In this document: in pieces, positions 1-13,254 of the stretch | How the letters are laid out: every line of letters starts with the position of its first letter | How positions within the stretch are numbered: the first letter of the stretch is position 1 | Source: Dicaeum eximium | Taxonomy: Eukaryota; Chordata; Aves; Passeriformes; Dicaeidae | DNA: 64,000 nucleotides | Reading direction: 5' to 3' | NCBI GenBank assembly: GCA_013396995.1 | Contig: VWZP01008549.1 | Location: forward strand, 898,816 to 962,815 | Translations under genes and position numbers: made by a program | The notes under the pieces: generated by a model | The model's database searches: none | What the model was told of the DNA's origin: nothing | Seen by the model: the letters and a program-made list of their open reading frames with translations, nothing else

Positions 1-3000
1 TGAGGGACCAAGACTTACATGTGAAGTATACCTGATATCAGTATTTCATGGGATGGCATGGTGGTGGAAAAACACTTTAGTATTTTCAAAGCAGCTTTGG
101 AGACTGTGTGTACAGATCCATGGAATGCTGGTCATTGTATACAGATTAACAGAATGCTGCTCATTGAAACAAATTTCACTGAGGAATAATTTCAAACAGT
201 ATTTTGACACCTAAATCTATTTATGAGATAGGAAAGAGATTAAATTACCAAATATAATCTGGTCATATCTAGATATTTTTCTCTCCCACATACCTTCTTC
301 TACTGTAGCTCTAGGTAAATACAATATTACCTTTTGTCTTCCTTGTGTGGAACTTGGTCTAAATATATCCTGTGTTATATAAACTTTCATGCTGTATAAC
401 TGATGACAAAATATGAGTACTGTTATTCAGTTGCCATGGCTGCCAAGAGATGGCTAGATTGCAATGATAAAGGGATTTTATTTACATCCACCCACACAGA
501 ATGTTGTTTGGTATCCTGGCCAAGTACACATTGGCAGAAGATGAATTTACTAAGCTGGGATTTTGTGGGTGTACTTGGCAGTGGGGGATAGAGATTGTAC
601 TCACCTCTGCATAAGCATTTGGTCCTGAATTTGAAGTGGCCTGAGACCTTCCAGGATACAAAATCCCTCTTTCTCCATCCATGCAATTGATTTGAGAACC
701 AAAGGAGACGAAACTGAGCAGGTCAGCAACAAGCACAGCTCAGTAGGGAGCCAGGCATCAGGTGCAACCACACAGTCTGGGGCTGCACACAAGGCAACAA
801 AGCAGACAAGGGAGATCCCTTTTAAGAGAGTTTTGGGCCAGGAGCAAGTCCCCTGTGGCCTGGAGTGTGAAGTCCTGTCTCAAGGGAGCTCTGCCCCAGG
901 AACAGTTGGTGCAAGTCTGTCTGCACAGTCCTTGCAAGACTGGTCATCCTGTCAAGCTCTATGAAAAGGGACAAATGCATCCTGCATTTGCAATGGCTGT
1001 AAACTCCTTACTGAATGGAGTTTTTGAGGAAGTTGGAAGGTGAGTTGCCAGGAGACGGGAGGTGAAAGGAGCTCCTCTAGGGCTGTGATGTCTGGGTTAA
1101 TGTGGATGCTGCACCTCACTAGATGGCCATTGTAAGTTTTAATTAATAGTTAGGGTACTTAAATATTTGCAGATGGGTGGTTTTAAATTTTGAATAAATA
1201 AATCAATTCAGCTTTGAGGCTTGAGTCTAACACGGTATTTCCAAGTGCAATTGAAAGCTGGCAGGATAGCTTCTTTTTTTGATTAGTGATAAATCTAATT
1301 GCAAAGAAATAGCTGACTTTCAGAGACAGGACTCTTCCTCATCTGAAGTAGGAATCAGGCTAAATGAGCCTGATATAATGATTTATTTACAGCAATTCTA
1401 ATACTTTTAGCAATTCATTATAATTGTACAGACAGAGACTTCATTATCCCTTCACATCTCCGTGATCCCTGCAAGGGCTGGGAGCTACAGAGCAAACCCA
1501 CAGGAAGGGGAGCATGCAGAAGGCTTCATCCTGCAAGGCACTGAGCAGACTGCACCCCTTAGCAGGCTGAATAGGGTATTTGGTTCTTCACACAATTTCC
1601 TCCTGTGAGTTATTCAAGTTGATTGAATGAATTATTGAATTTATTGTGTTTAGTGCCTAATAAGGCAAGCTAGTTAATTTCTGCTGGATAATTAGAATAA
1701 ATCTCTAATAGAATCAAAGTCAATGCAAGTAAATATTTTTATTAGCTTGTTAATATGTTGCTTGAATGTACTCCTGCTCATGTTCATAGCTGTCTTAGTT
1801 TGGGGCAAGGAGGTGGGTTTAGCAACTACAAAATTAATTAAACTTGTAAGAATTTCTTTATTCCTTTTGGAAAATATTTACTATTCAATTTAAAACAGAT
1901 GGGTGTCTTCTTTGCCTCAAGCCTACATATTTTTTGAGAGAAATAGGGCAGGTGGGTTGGGAGGGTAGTGGAATAATAGGATATCATACCCTATTTTGCC
2001 TTCAAAACTAAGATTACACTTTCCAAGTCAAAGGCTTCCCTAGGGAAACTCAATTTTCCTCCGAAAAACAGCATAGATGGAACCTTATGACTAACTATAG
2101 TTAAGCCAGTACAGTTTGCAGAAAAACTGCCATCTAGGGCAACCATTATATATGTTTCTTTCATAGCTCAACAACAGCAGCAAGGCAAAGCATCAGCCAT
2201 GCTGTGTTGCTTAAGGGCTGCACTTCTGCCAGGAACATCTGTACCCCATCCTCTGCTTTCTCTCTTTCTCTGGGAAATAGTCCATTGAGGGCACATCCTA
2301 AACCTGAAAGAAGGTTTGAAACCTGTCCAAAGAGTAGGGCTCCTTTGCATTTCTCAAGAGCGTTAGTTAGGCTGATGTGATTTTCAAGAAGTCAAAACAC
2401 AGAGCGAGATAACTGATGCCCTGTTTAAGGCTGAAGAAATTGAACGAAGAGTCTCATTTGTTCCTCGCTTGTTTCAAGTAGGAGCCTGGTTTTGTTGTTA
2501 AGAGAACCTAGGAACCTTAGGTTGTTGTTAAAGAGATGGAAGCTCTCCAGAGAAGGGAGGAGCAGAATAGCCTGTTACCTCATCAGTGTATCTGCCAGGC
2601 TTAAGTAGACACACTGGCTCACATGGAAAACTCTGAAACGGGAGTGAATACACTGAAGTACTACTTCTACAGGTGTAGCTGATTGGGAGAGCAGAGAGAA
2701 AAGCAAAAACACGGGTCTTACTCAACTCTTTTCCCTTCAAAAATAAATAAAGCTGGGCAACAAAACCTCCAGAAAGTTAACAGTTAAGTATTTCAGATGT
2801 GGGCTATGCAGTGATGTTTTTCATCCCACATTAAATTCTGGGAACCTGACAAAGCATTCTGGCTTCAGACACCTCACTGCATCAGGTGTGTCTTTAAAAA
2901 TCACAGTCTAAATCATTGCCATGGACAGATGGGAACAGTTTTATGCTGTCTTTTGTAACAGCTCATTTCTGGACTGTTCCTATCACAAATCTGTCTTCTC

Positions 3001-5255
3001 TCCTATCACTCATATCAAAACACTGGTCAAAACAACAACCTGAATTCATTTTTTAGTGGTGTTTTTTAAGAAAGAACAGATTTTAATGTTTAACATGAAG
3101 AATACCGTGTGCACCTGGAAGGACTTAATACACATTAATTCCTGGGTGTTGATAGGACAAAAGAAAATAATACAGGTTTATATCACTTTAATTTTCTATC
3201 CACCAGAAATAGAGACTCCAGCTAACAGTTCTCTTTCCTTGGGATCTCTATGTCTGTACAATCCATTTGATTCATACCCAGCTGAACCCTTTGCACTGAG
3301 ATGTTCTTTCTAGCTGAGACAGTCCCAGGGGATCTCTCATAGGCATGGTCCAGAAAAGAGAAGTAAAAAACTGGCTTATTCTTGGGTAATGTGACCTGGA
3401 TGACAGGTGGGGGAGATGAAAATAATTCTGCTGTGAGATGAAGACACATGCAGTCCATTTCTGCAGTCCCAGTCACAAGGCCACAGAGCCCTAAAAGTGC
3501 TGAAGAGCTTGTTCAGGAGAAGCGCCCAGCAGCACATGAAAGCTGGTTCAACCACAGACACAACAGCTCTGGTTAAAGCAGCAGAAGGTTGTAAATGTGG
3601 CTGGCCTTTGCCAAGAGTGAGTGATGGAGTGTGAAGGTACCATTCACAGTTACAAGCTGGAGCTGCTGAGCTTTCTGTTGGCAGTCAGTGCTGGTGCTGT
3701 GGCCTTACTCTGAGATCAGTGACAGCAGCAGCATTCCCCTGTGTGCAGGAAGCATTATCTGTCCCTCTTGGTGTTGGATTAACTCTGCTGAGAAGGGCAC
3801 AGAGGGCTCATATCCATAAGCTCCCAGAGGTCCTCCTAGCCCCTGGGTCTGTGTTTGTGTCTGGAGGCTGCACAGCCCATAAGCCCCCCCTCATCACCCA
3901 CTCCAGCCCCAGCTTTCTGCTCCAGGCTCTGATTCCTTTAGGTTACTGGCTCTCATGTTGTCACCAGCAGGCACTTCCCCAGTGAGCTCTGCCCCTGGAA
4001 GCTGGGCTTGGATCAGTGGCATTGTGTTTCCATCACAGGTTTGCTGTCATAAAGCTCCATGGTGCTGTCTCTATAGCACTTCTGCCCTTGCCTTAGGAGC
4101 TATCACAGAAAGGCTGCACATAGCAATTTGTGAACAATAGGACTGAATTTGCATCTGATTTAAAAGTAATTTCACATGGCTTTCAAAGGTTTTGTTCTTT
4201 TTTTTTTTTTTCTTCCTCTGTTTTCTTACAGGGGATTTTATTAAATGAAGCATGAAATAAAAGTAAGGAAGAAAACAGTAGACTGAGAACATTTTAAGCA
4301 TTTAAGACCACTAAGAGCATGCTTTCATGATGCAACACTTGTTAGAGACCCCTTTGTTACCTCCAAAAGCACTGGTGCTTTTGAGTGGCAGATGGCAACA
4401 GTGTGAAAAACAGCAGCTCAAAGACTCAATGTGTTGTGACATGCCAGTGCAGCAGTGCACTTTCTGGGGACTAAGAGCACAAGGATGGGGAAGAAAGGAA
4501 GCAGTAAAGTATTTTTGCCAGTTTTTATTAATGTTAGTAAAGCTGAGGATTCCTTAAATTTAGTTGTTGAGTCCCCACTGGCAAGGACAGTAATGACTGA
4601 GTGTGTGCTGCCTTACACTCGTCAGGAATTGAAGCTTGGGAAGTGCACACCAGATGTATAAATATTCTGTTAGTCTTGAACACTGAGCATAAATGGCAAA
4701 GATGGAAAAAGGAAGAGAAGGATACTGAACTACACCAATAAAATCCTCCAGTTGGAAAAGCCCAAAGAATGTGTAGAGTTCTCTTGGAGTCAGAAATGAG
4801 TTTATAAAAAGATGCACCAGAAGTATTGAGATAAGATAATGAAAGGATGAGCCTGTGTACATTTTTGCCTCCTTTAAAAAAAAAAAAAAAACAACAAAGA
4901 AAAAGACAAGTGTGTGAGGGAGAGAAGAAGGACTTGGAGAAAGGGAAAAAGAGCACTGGCCAACCTGCACCTACAAGGCTGCAGGAACACAGCCTCATTG
5001 GACATGAGGAATCACAATGGCTCCATAAGATCCCCACTGGCACCTTTCCGTATCACATCCATTGCATGGGCAAGGACCCAGAAACATGCAATCCTTCTGT
5101 GTCCCCCTTCTCTCAAAGCTCTTCTATCATCATCTGCCTTTTCTCTCCATCTTGCACTCAGCTTTTCAGCCATCTTGAGACTGACTGTGCTGCAGGCAAA
5201 AGGCTGAGACACAGCTAGTGTCCAGACTGGGAAAAATCTGTGAAAAGGAGAGAGG

Positions 5256-5258
<3 letters not shown>
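1..5258. other. Non-coding unique sequence, no gene seen
   Basis: No recognisable gene, RNA or transposon was found in this stretch. Open frames exist on both strands, the longest being 169 codons on the minus strand at 4534-5043, but they overlap each other in several frames. Their predicted products are rich in Cys, Phe, Leu and Ser and contain homopolymer-derived runs, as expected for chance frames. A 14-T run lies at 4198-4211 and a 16-A run at 4876-4891. The segment around 640-1060 is somewhat richer in G+C than its surroundings. Two AT-rich blocks near 1.13-1.77 kb are listed separately as candidate conserved elements. Confidence 0.7.
1131..1770. other. Candidate conserved non-coding block (AT-rich, TAAT-rich)
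   Basis: The segment is unusually rich in TAAT/ATTA cores, the typical homeodomain contact sequence. Examples are TTTTAATTAATAG near 1138, ATTCATTATAATTG near 1414 and repeated GAATTATTGAATTTATT motifs near 1627. It lacks repeats and long homopolymers, and its texture of intermixed A/T words with isolated G/C resembles vertebrate developmental enhancers. This is a judgement from composition only. Conservation cannot be seen from one sequence, so the call is weak. Confidence 0.2.

Positions 5259-5294
<36 letters not shown>
5259..5294. repeat. (AG)18 dinucleotide microsatellite
   Basis: There are eighteen uninterrupted AG units, preceded by an impure purine stretch (GGAGAGAGGGGG) from about 5248. 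The whole tract is a pure purine strand of more than 45 bases with mirror symmetry, which can in principle form triplex (H-DNA). Avian dinucleotide tracts of this length are normally polymorphic. The minus strand reads as poly-Ser/Leu in overlapping frames, which explains the open frames there. Confidence 0.97.
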
Positions 5295-5296
<2 letters not shown>

Positions 5297-5570
5297 GACC
5301 AGGCCACACAGTTAACTGGGGAAGGGAGCCAGCAACCAGAGTGATAGCTGTTGTGGCTGACCTGCCAGCCCAAGGCATCCATCTGTGACTGACCATCTGC
5401 CTTGGATCCTGCAAGCATCAACAAAACACCATATTTTTCTCCAGCTCTGCTATCCTTTCTCTCCTCCTTCCTCTTATGCCTTCCATGCCTGGCCACAAAG
5501 AGGGAATGCAGCATCTCAGAGCAGAACAGAAGTCCATTTGCCAGGACATCCATAGAGCAGTGTCAGAGGT

Positions 5571-5614
5571 GCAGGGTTCCTTCAGGGTTCTTTCAGGGTG
5601 CAGGGTTCCTTCAG
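5571..5614. repeat. Short tandem duplication, 29-bp period
   Basis: The 15-mer GCAGGGTTCCTTCAG occurs at 5571-5585 and again at 5600-5614. A degenerate intermediate copy (GGGTTCTTTCAGG) lies between them. It is a local slippage product with no apparent function. Confidence 0.85.
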
Positions 5615-5911
5615 CAGCTAATCTCCTTTCCCACAGGAAATTAAAGTGCAGGGAAGCACCAGCTACTTATAACAGCACCTACTAAGGCATGTTATCAGGA
5701 CATGACAGGACATAGGACACAGCTGATGAGACGTAACAGAAAAGGCACTCAAAGGAAAGAGTTTACTTTAAAAACAGAGAAAGCTGCTCTTTTTGAGATT
5801 TGTACTACTGAATCCTTGCATTTTAAATTGTGCCATATTACTTTGTTTGGAAACAAGGGCAGCATGAATATAGGAATCACTGCTGATGAGAGTTTCATTT
5901 TGAGGAGGAAG

Positions 5912-5944
5912 ATAAAATATAAAATATAAAATATAAAATATAAA
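5912..5944. repeat. 7-bp minisatellite (ATAAAAT) x 4.7
   Basis: There are four perfect ATAAAAT units followed by ATAAA. A seven-base period is uncommon among vertebrate microsatellites. On the minus strand it reads as a run of Phe/Ile/Leu/Tyr codons, which accounts for a spurious hydrophobic open frame at 5749-5979. Confidence 0.97.
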
Positions 5945-6122
5945 GAAGGCTGGAAAGACAGAGACAAAGCAGAGTCCATTTAAAGCAAGGTGATACTAAA
6001 TATTTTCAGCCCAGTGTGTTCAAAGCTTCTTGTAGAACTTATCAAATACTGCCCACTGAGAAAGACCTTGATGAGCATTTTACCCCTATTTCTTTGTTAG
6101 TGAAACTGTTTCTAATGACTAC

Positions 6123-6190
6123 AGCAATGCACATTGCTGCTTAATGCACAAAGCCTGCTGTGTTTGCCTACCAGCTTCCCAAGCTGGTAG
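6123..6190. other. Two adjacent short hairpins
   Basis: The first hairpin has arms AGCAATG and CATTGCT separated by two bases (6123-6138). The second has 10-bp perfect arms CTACCAGCTT and AAGCTGGTAG around a CCC loop (6168-6190). A 10-bp stem with a short loop is expected about once by chance in a window this size, so structure alone does not imply function. The stems are too short for a microRNA precursor. Confidence 0.5.
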
Positions 6191-8777
6191 CATTAAATTC
6201 ACAGCTCTGTGCTCTGAGTTACTCTCCAGAATGAAAGACTTCATATATAAAACAAACTCTACTGAGCTCTGACTCAGTCTCGCTTTTCCACAGGAGATAG
6301 CATTAATATTAAATTCAATTTCTCCTTGAGAACAGTATCATTTCCATTCTGTTGACAAATATCTCAGCAACACAGGGCTAGAGGAAAGGAGACAGAAAGT
6401 GTGACAGAGAGCTCTGGAAACTGATGTAAGTGTTTTGCACAGCCTCAGCCACGGCACCGCTGTTTCTCTCAGACGACCGCATCGTTGCTGTTTTGCAATC
6501 CGCCTGCTCTGATTCTCCCTATGAAACCCCTGCCCAGCCTTCAAAGCCCATCTCTGCATGGATGCATAGGGATGCTGAGAGCTGGAGTGCACATGAGTAG
6601 CATCATGCATTCTAACATCAGGTGGAGACCATGTCCATGCTATGCAAACCAGACAGCAAACAGTTATTTTCATGTAGTCAGAAATAACAGATCCAGGAAA
6701 ATCCTCTGAAATTGTTTTGTGATTCAAACAAGCCAGTTTCAATTGTGCTAATAAGGCAGAGGCGGAACATTTAATTTAAATCCTAATGAAATGGAATTAC
6801 AGTGTCCCACTGACTTTCATCAGGGGGTTGTGGGTTGTGAAGTCTGTTGAAAATCTTGAAAATCTAAAATCTTATTTCTCAAAGGGACCTCTGAACCCCT
6901 GTAACTTTCTGTACCACTTTAACACAAACATAGCTCCAAGTTAGTGAGTGAAACTGGAAATTTCCAATAAGCGCTGTAAGATAATAATAATAATAGAATC
7001 CAAACATTAATTCACTATCTGAAGCTCTACTGTTGAAAATTAATTGAACTGGGTCAGGAGAAAGACACACGTAGCATGGCTTATGCATCTCCATCATTAT
7101 TTGGAATATGGATGTTCACAAAGAGCCCACAAGCCAAAGATTATTTGTCAGAACTGTGCAGGATTATTTGCAGAACAGTAGTACCAGGTATTGGATGCAT
7201 TTGGGATGATCGCGCTTAATTCATAATTATTCTAGAAAAAAACAAACAAACAAACAAAAAGAGGTGATGAAATGTATCAGCACTGTAGCTGCAGTGGGGA
7301 GGCTGCTGTTTAGCAAATGGCTGGAGCTCAGAAATTACGTCTTTTACAAAAATTTTGTGGTGAGACTGAAGAGTGGGTAGAAAACACTGGTCACTTATTT
7401 TCCCTTGTTCTCCAGAATTAGCACAATAATCCTCATTCACTGATGTTCATTGCAAAAGACATCTTGCAGAACACATCTTGCACTGCATTTCTTGGAAAAC
7501 AAAGCAGCTTTTTGAAGCCAAGTGTAGTTTTGCAGACAGTAAATCAGGTAGCTTATCTAGGAGTTTAGGTGGGATTTTAGATCTCATCTCCTGTGCTTTC
7601 TGTAAGAGGCATCTACCATGCTTGTGGACATGCCTTGGAATGGAGTGTCCCCAAAACTGCTGGACATTTAGATCTCGATGATTGCTGAGCAAGCTCTTGA
7701 AAATCACCCACACTGCACTTAGGGAAGATCTGGGTTCCCGTCTGTGGTGTCTGTGAAAAGTATGCCTCCACCAAAACATATCCCATCTGCAATTAGGAGT
7801 CAAGAGTAATTTTAAGGAAAAGATTTCTCTGGGCCTAGTGGTGTATTTGTAGTCTGTATTTGTATAAAGGAAGGATGGAGGCAATTTCAGCCCCTTTACT
7901 AAATATTTGGATTTTAAATAAGTACATCAGTGCAAATGTACACTGTACATGACTGCTTTTTTAAGGGATCGTGGCAACTATTTGCTGTACACAAGGATGT
8001 TTGAACAGGATTAAGAATGGGTAGAGCCTATGTAAATTTAATAGAGCTTGAAAAGCTTCTCAGCTCTGTCCCATAACATTGTTTTACCAGCAGACCTCAA
8101 TATTGGCATTATGTGAAAATCCTCTCCCAAAGGGACAGTTTATGCAAAATCTTTGTTAGGTGTTGCCCTCCAGCTGACACAGTGATAAGTGGGCACCTCT
8201 CCACACTGCAGTACACACACAAAATTACAGAAATTAAATTTCCATGTGCACATCTGCTTAGCTGCACCAAAAGCCTTTGCAGTGCTGGCTGAAATACTGG
8301 GCTGTCCCACACTGCCTCCCACTCTGAGACAGGCATTTGGCCTCCAGGCCCCAATGATTTCACAATGAATTGTTCAGCTTAAGGGCCTGATACACAAAGA
8401 CACTTGAAGGAATATTAAAAAAAGTGTTGAGAAACCAGATCCCATCCTTTGAGGAAAGATCTCTGTACAACAACAGATTTCAAGTATAATATTGGAAGTG
8501 AGTTTATTTTCAGAGAAAAAGAACCATGCTGGTAAAAGCTGGCATAATATAAACACCTCAAGGACCAAGATTTTTCTCCCTACACAAAACAGGATGAAGG
8601 AATAAAAGGGAAGAATAGCGCTCATCCACAAAACTGGCATCTATCTACTTTTTACCATATCTTTTCTTAGATCCCTCTCAGTTTATTAGTAAGATGGTGG
8701 GTTTTAATATGCTTTGAGTATTTTTTAATACCTTCACATAGCTGTTACCCACATGTGTATGTGAGTGCATATATGTA

Positions 8778-8805
8778 TCAATACACACCCACAAATGTGT
8801 ATTGA
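8778..8805. other. Perfect 10-bp inverted repeat with 8-base loop
   Basis: The arms TCAATACACA (8778-8787) and TGTGTATTGA (8796-8805) enclose CCCACAAA. It sits in a locally alternating purine-pyrimidine region (CACATGTG, ATATATGTAT, ACATGTATAT) between about 8750 and 8820. That looks like a decayed CA/TA microsatellite and probably explains the symmetry. Confidence 0.6.
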
Positions 8806-11800
8806 AGAACACATGTATATATTGCTGCAACTTTCTGTCTTATAGAAGCACCACTTTTATTCGTGTCTCTTCCTTACACCCTCTCTAACACTTTACTGGT
8901 ATGGATTAAAGTTTTCCACATAACCAATGTGATTTCAAGATCTTCTACTGAAGTGTCAATCTACAGCCACCATAATGATTGAACTCAGATCAGTCTGTGG
9001 GTTTCTCATGGCACAGTGAGGAACACATATGGGCAAACTGAGTCTGTTTTTGTCTCCATTGCTAGCACAAACCCATTTTTCAGTTACTCAGGCAGGAGGC
9101 CTGAGGAGTTTTTTCCAGATGTAAAAGCAATTTAATATTATCTTTTATTATCTTTATCTGTTATTACATTACTTTTCAGAAATGTACTGAGGGTAGAGCA
9201 GACTTTAGAGACACTCAAGGTGTGACCGTGTCCCAGCACAAGATTCCCTCTTGCAAAGCTCTCCAAACTGTCATCAGGTCCTATGATTTATCTGTCTAAA
9301 CAAGATCCTGTGCTTTATCTGAGAGTTCCTCTCAAACCCAGAAGCCAAGCAGTTTACATGGCAGGGACTCCCTGCATGAACACACATTCCTTTGAGGGTC
9401 ACAGGGGATGCAAAGAGAAGGTGGAGACTTCTGTGCATTGTTGAAGTTGTCTATGAGAAGAAACACAGGACCAACCAAGGCAGAGCCAATTGTGAAATCA
9501 CACAATTTAGTGTGACTAGCCTTTGGTGGCACGATGCTGTGCCAGGGTGGAGAAGCCATGACCTCTGTGTTGCACCCTGGCCTCTCCCAGAGAAGAAAGG
9601 CTATGCAACACGCTGGCAGAGCCACCAGCAGGCCACCCATAGCCAACCCCACCACTTGGGATGGCCCGAGATCCCAAGGCACTCAGAGATAAAAGAAGTT
9701 GCAGTGTTGTGAGTCTCGTTTTAGAAGCAGAATAGAGGGAATGGGAACAGGAAAATGTTTATTGTACATTCCTCCACTTTTTTTTTCTGGTCTTGTGTCA
9801 AGCACATCTGGCCAAAGAGAGGGGAAATGTGGTTTCCACAAGACGAAACTTTGAATGGATACAAGCAGTTTCTAAGGAGACCTGCTCTATAATTGTAGAG
9901 GAAATTACAAGCTGAATCATCTGTGGTTTGGGGAGAGAAATCAATGATATTTTGTAAGTTGACCCCAACTGTGATGTCTCTTACCAATAAGGAAACTGGA
10001 AAGAAATCAATTCCAAGAACTTTCAACAAAAATCCATCTTAATTCAGGTCTGACAGAACAGTTTTGTTCTCCTTCCCTAAAGCAACAGTGTGCACCAGCC
10101 TGAAATCCCCAATACTATTGCAGAGACAAGCCTTTCACAGCAGAGACAGACTAATGCACTACGCTCCAGGCCTGACAAACCACTTGACACCGAGTCTTGG
10201 GAATGCACAAAAGACTGCACACCTTTCAGGTTGGCCTGCCAAAACTGCCAGTGTCTCTCCAGAAGGCAGATCCAAAGCAGAATCCACCAATTGTGATGCA
10301 TTGCACCACACATTGAGATGGATTGCTGAAGCAGAACTGCACCCACTGGACCCTGTAATGACAGCAGCAAACTAATTCTGCTTATAACCTAAATAGCATC
10401 TGATTCTTAAATGAGTGCTCTTCATATGCTGATGCTTTGCACAATTTAACTTTTTTCTATAAGTCAGGGAAAAAAAATGAGATCCTGAATATCTACTAGC
10501 ATTTGCCTTTCATTTTGTACTTTTACTTTACCATATATCCCTGTGAAATACTGAACTCACTTTAATCATAAGAGATAATAGGGAGACAATATTCTATTTT
10601 CTGGTAAGATGAGTGAGACTTTGCTTTTGTGTTTATTCTACTTTTTTCTGGTGTTGAGAACTCTACAGTCAAAAATTGCAATGCTTGGTTCTTAATCTTT
10701 GGCAGACTTATCCTGCACGTGGTCTAATTTCTAACCCAACCCATCAAGACTCTTCCACAAAATAGAATGACAAAATATGTGTCAGAAAGTCTTGATTAGT
10801 TACAAAGGTCACTGCTGCTTACTTAGAAGAGAATAACATGAACCCAGGCTGAAGCATGGGCTTCTTCAAAATTTCAAAAAAAATTTTCATAATTTATTCT
10901 CTGCTTCACTCAGTTGTTTTTCTTGTACCTGTGTCTTTTTTTCCTCCTTTTCTGCTTCTCTTTTTGTGTATCAGTGTTGACCAAAAAACTTGATATTAAG
11001 CTCAGTGCTGCTGGTGAGGTTAGTTGCACTCTATGCAGCCACAGGACACATTGAAATACTAATGAACCAACTCCTGTCTGGAACTTCAAACTTCTGGAAC
11101 TTTTATTCATTTCTCATATCATCCTGTCAACCTCACTATGTCAAGGGTTTTGAGCATGGGGTCTGACTTCCTCATGCAGTAAAACAGGGGACATATAATG
11201 CATCAGTGAAGGGAAGTCAAGGAGGTTCCTGGGGATCCTTTACTGTAAGAGGACATTAAAAAAAAACAGGTTATAGTTGAGGGGTTTCTCCCTTTGCTTC
11301 CCATGTGACACACAGCATGATGCCTTCCAGCTACCTACCTACAGCCTTTATCTGCGATTTACCAATCCTCTTGTGAACAGTGAACCCTTTTTCATCCCCA
11401 CAGGACATGATTGCTGAAGACATTCTGACTTCACCTTGCTCTCTGCTCAGATTATATCAGTTGAGCCCTCTAACTTGAAACCCTGTACCAAAACTGCTTC
11501 TTCTATCTTTCAGCAGCCAAAGACAAATGCTTCCATAAATGTTTACTTTGGGATGCCATAGCTCTCTTGAGCCATGTCTACAATAGGGTACAACATTTAA
11601 ATCGTCAGGATGGTGAAGATTTTGCTCTTTTTTTTTTGAGCAGCAGAAGGAAACCCATTTCTGGATGGGAGGAACTTTCCAAAAGGCAAGCGTTTCGTGA
11701 CTAGAAATGCAAACATCAGCTGAAAGAACTCTGTGATTCAACCGATAAAAAAAATTCTAGTATAAAAAACGCTTTGTAAATATGGAAATTCTTTTCAGTC

Positions 11801-13254
11801 TCAGCAAAATTAAGGAGTTATCAAAAAATTGTGGGTTTTAATATTTCTGTGGTTTTGTGGGCTGAAAGTGGGGGAAGATAGGAGTTCTAGGGGAAAAATA
11901 GTGAAGTGGATAACAGCTCTGATAACAACATTTGATTTATATAAAGAAAGTTGGGGAAAAAATTCAAAGGAGAAGTGGAATGGTGGGTAATAAGTTCTCT
12001 ATTTAATCTCTGGCAAAACATCAGGTCACTTAGTGTTATAAAAAGCTGTATGAATATTTTCTTCAAGATTCTTTTAATTAATTTGTTCAGCACTTCTTCC
12101 TACTTTCAAATATTCCAGCCAATGAATCTGCTGGAGATATTGCTGAGGTGGTGAATTTAGAGTCAGCATTGCAGAATAGTAAAAGCAAGTGAATTCCAGA
12201 TTTTTAAATACATGTTGGAAGTAAAAGCTTGGTTCTGTATATTTTACCTGTGTAACAGGGCAAAAAATGACCTGTATGTCCATCCTGAAAGTCTCAAATT
12301 CTGAATGTCACCTACCTGAAATGAATGACTCATGAGTCCTATAGTCTATTCTGAATAATAAATATATTCAAGAAAATTACAACATATTGGAGGAAAATTC
12401 ACAAAGAGAGGATGAGATAAAATTAATCTAGTACGGAATTAAAAATTAATTATTCATGCAACGCTAAAGGACAATTATATCCTCACAAGTAATAACTGTA
12501 TTGACAGCCATGTGGAAGAGGGCCCCCATTTGGTCCTTCTTCCATCCCATTAAATATAAGCTGCTATCAGAAATTAATAGCAAATTTAGTTTCTGTGTAG
12601 GATTCTGGATTGATTTCTTGGCCTGTAGGGGTAATTCTTTCAAAAATGGATTGATGAATCTCTGACAATCTTCATGCAAAGGCCTCTGTTATTCCTTTTG
12701 AGATCTGTTGGATGACTAGTTAACATAAAACTGTTTTGCATCAAAATTTGCCTGGCCCTTAATATTCAAGTTAAGAAAAATCTGGGATGAATTATGGTTC
12801 ACATAATATACCTTGTTCTTGAACCTCTGCTATACCAGTGGGAAAAGTATTTCCAGGGCTAGACAGAGAAAACATCATCTCATTAAAATTTGCCCAAAGC
12901 TGCAGTATACATACAATGGGAAGAGAAATTAAAGGAAATTGGATTTCCAGAGACTAAGCTGAGACTGAATGATTTCATGTCAGGAGTGAAAGAGTTCCCT
13001 TTTTGCATCTTCTTGTTTTCCTTTTTGGTCTCACTTTGTCTTTCTTTCTAGGCAGGGGTGAATGGGACCAATCTCCCCAGCAGCAAGTGGCTACCGTTCA
13101 TCTGTGTTTACAAACCAAAACTGATGTACCCTCAACCTGTCACTGAACCACTGATGAAACCTGACTGGCTGCTGCAGGTCTTGGAATTGAGTCCAGCTGC
13201 AATTCATTAGTGCAGAAAAATTCTTTGTGTGGAAAAATCAGGAGCTTATACTTT
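8806..13254. other. Non-coding unique sequence
   Basis: No gene, RNA or transposon was recognised. The 9330-9700 portion is richer in G+C and carries overlapping open frames of 106 and 116 codons on opposite strands; the opposition and lack of recognisable domains argue that both are chance. 10380-13250 is strongly AT-rich with short homopolymers. An AP-1-like palindrome is listed separately at 12326-12338. Confidence 0.65.
12326..12338. promoter_or_regulatory. AP-1-like palindrome (TGACTCATGAGTC)
   Basis: A consensus AP-1 site TGACTCA (12326-12332) overlaps a 12-bp perfect palindrome GACTCATGAGTC (12327-12338), so both strands present a TGACTCA-type half. Binding is inferred from the known Jun/Fos consensus. 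A single 7-mer site occurs many times by chance in 64 kb. Confidence 0.25.

Larger units (their letters stand above)
5295..8777. other. Non-coding unique sequence
   Basis: No gene was recognised. Apart from separately listed repeats and hairpins, the segment holds (ATA)5 at 6981-6995 and an A-rich (AAAC)n stretch at 7237-7260. The 145-codon minus-strand frame at 7447-7884 has no recognisable domain and no coding signature. AT-rich blocks at about 6700-6830 and 7120-7235 look enhancer-like. The second includes an isolated TCGCGC followed by TTAATTCATAATTA, a CpG pair that is rare in this window. Confidence 0.6.

Noticed and set aside
519..579. 11-bp inverted repeat GCCAAGTACAC / GTGTACTTGGC with 39-base spacer
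   Set aside because: About one such pair is expected by chance in this window; no transposon termini or target duplications accompany it.
4534..5043. 169-codon minus-strand open frame with hydrophobic runs
   Set aside because: The Phe run comes from the poly(A) tract at 4876-4891, another frame of 136 codons overlaps it, and nothing is recognisable.
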